From contig NZ_LYBM01000007.1 in NCBI RefSeq assembly GCF_001707825.1, positions 62,001 through 126,000 on the forward strand: a stretch of 64,000 nt of DNA. Direction: 5' to 3'. Shown here piece by piece: positions 63,095 through 64,000 of this stretch. The position numbers were made by a program, and so were the translations under genes. Position 1 is the first letter of the stretch. Each line of letters begins with the position of its first letter. The notes under the pieces were generated by a model, which saw only the letters and a list, made by a program, of their open reading frames with translations, was not told the origin of the DNA and made no database searches. This DNA comes from Veronia pacifica (lineage in GTDB: Bacteria; Pseudomonadota; Gammaproteobacteria; Enterobacterales; Vibrionaceae).

Positions 63095-63103
63095 ACCTAA
63101 CAA

Positions 63104-63584
63104 TACTCCTGTCGTATCACTATGTTTCTAACATGGCTAAACTGCGCCACGAATTCCATGAATCTAAGGCCTCTGTTCTTTTTCAGTGTATCGCACGGGA
63201 CTTATTCAACGAGTGATTTTTTTATCAAATAATCGATGATAAAAAGTATCTTCTCGTTTATTAAACAAGTGAACATTTATGTTGTTCAAAGTTTGGTTTG
63301 GACAGGTTCTGAATGAAATTTTCGCCACATAATTTCAGTTAAGAGTGACTGTTTTGATAGACGATATCTCTCATTATTGATGGTGTGAATCTCATAGTTG
63401 TTTCATTGAGCATCGTCGCGTTACGCCGCAGGAATGAATATGATTTTGCTTGCCCACACATGTGTCGTGTATTTGATGGTCACTCAGGCGTTTTTACGCA
63501 TAATAATTGATTCGCTCCATTGCTGGGTAAGTCGAAGGCTGTTATAACGCTTTATCAAAGGATTACTGTAATTCAGGACATAGT
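63104..63584. other. intergenic, divergent promoters
   Basis: About 480 bp between the bactofilin and yceH genes. No gene or structured element recognised. Confidence 0.5.
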
Positions 63585-64000
63585 ATGACAATCCAACTCA
63601 CCACTTATCAGGCTCGAATGATTGGCTGTCTTCTTGAGAAAGAAGCGACGACTCCAGAACAATACCCTATGACACTGAATGCACTGACAAATGCTGCAAA
63701 TCAAAAGAGCAGCCGGGACCCCGTCTTGTCTCTGTCAGAAGCCGAAGTCATGGACACACTTGAACAACTGAAGGAAAAAAGGCTGGTCAGTGATGTCGAG
63801 GGTTTTGGCAGCCGAGTAACCAAGTATCAGCACAGGTTTTGTAATACCGAATTCGGTAATCTCCAATTTAGCGATCAGGAAAAAGGCATCGTCTGTGTGA
63901 TGTTGTTACGTGGGCCTCAGACTCCCGGTGAAATCCGTACTCGAACAAATCGTCTTTGTACATTTTCTGGTGTGGCTGAGGTTGAAGATGTGCTCAATAA
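63585..64000 (+). CDS. yceH: YceH/UPF0502 (DUF480) protein, 5' part
   Basis: The first 138 codons, running off the right edge. [48 protein letters not shown] and [14 protein letters not shown] are diagnostic of the YceH winged-helix family. Function unknown. AGGA precedes ATG 63585. Confidence 0.93.
   Translation, partial: MTIQLTTYQARMIGCLLEKEATTPEQYPMTLNALTNAANQKSSRDPVLSLSEAEVMDTLEQLKEKRLVSDVEGFGSRVTKYQHRFCNTEFGNLQFSDQEKGIVCVMLLRGPQTPGEIRTRTNRLCTFSGVAEVEDVLN

Overview
The window is a chromosomal segment of a marine gammaproteobacterium, most likely a Vibrionaceae member (Enterovibrio/Grimontia/Vibrio-like). This is inferred from gene content (NhaD, RavA-ViaA, a DUF3010 protein, a PdsO-like OmpA protein, a CARB-type beta-lactamase) and moderate GC. 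No database search was possible. I found no tRNA, rRNA, insertion sequence, prophage or CRISPR array.

Layout. (1) 1-26.4 kb is mainly a myo-inositol catabolism locus. It holds partial iolD, an iolE-like gene, an inositol-type ABC importer (permease, ATPase, binding protein), two LacI regulators and a phytanoyl-CoA-dioxygenase-like enzyme. After an interruption come iolB, iolG, iolR (RpiR type), the fused iolC, iolA/mmsA and a TSUP permease present in tandem, with the first copy decayed. Four copies of a TGAAAT-N4-(A/G)TTTCA palindrome upstream of iolB, iolR and iolC look like IolR operators. (2) The interruption (8.4-17.6 kb) holds an orphan 65-codon gene, a heme-uptake pair (TonB receptor plus tandem-domain HmuY lipoprotein), an AraC regulator, an ECF sigma/anti-sigma pair, an unrecognised protein and a DoxX-like membrane protein. 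(3) 26.4-34.4 kb carries assorted single genes (GNAT, phosphoesterase, FMN reductase-like, SDR, NHL-repeat, SnoaL, frameshifted DUF6151, Ada). (4) 34.4-41.2 kb is the most unusual region. Four paralogous genes of unknown function (A, B, C forward; D reverse) lie in long AT-rich non-coding DNA. Each has the same upstream plan: an AT-rich box, about 100-110 bp later a 28-bp dyad with 12-bp arms, then a 128-145-nt leader. A GCTGGTTATTG/CAATAACCAGC inverted repeat lies 3' of A, B and C, and the one after C is shared with the convergent gene D. (5) 41.2-49.2 kb has a degenerate nitrilase-like protein, a glycine-tailed protein, GrpB, an OmpA protein, and a GNAT / MurA-paralog / CARB-type beta-lactamase run. 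It also has a DUF4177-YidD-TM2 cassette and Ogt. (6) 49.2-64 kb is mostly conserved chromosomal genes (DUF3010, HD-GYP, SseA, RavA-ViaA, an ABC importer whose binding protein is frameshifted, NhaD, PpiC, bactofilin, YceH).

How the genes work together. The iol genes would import inositol, oxidise it (IolG), dehydrate it (IolE), open the ring (IolD), isomerise and phosphorylate the product (IolB, IolC) and finish with aldolase and semialdehyde dehydrogenase steps (IolC C-terminal domain, IolA). The best candidate for an undescribed system is the four-gene family at 35-40 kb. Its function is unknown to me, but its shared promoter and 3' architecture argue for coordinated control by one regulator that is not in the window.
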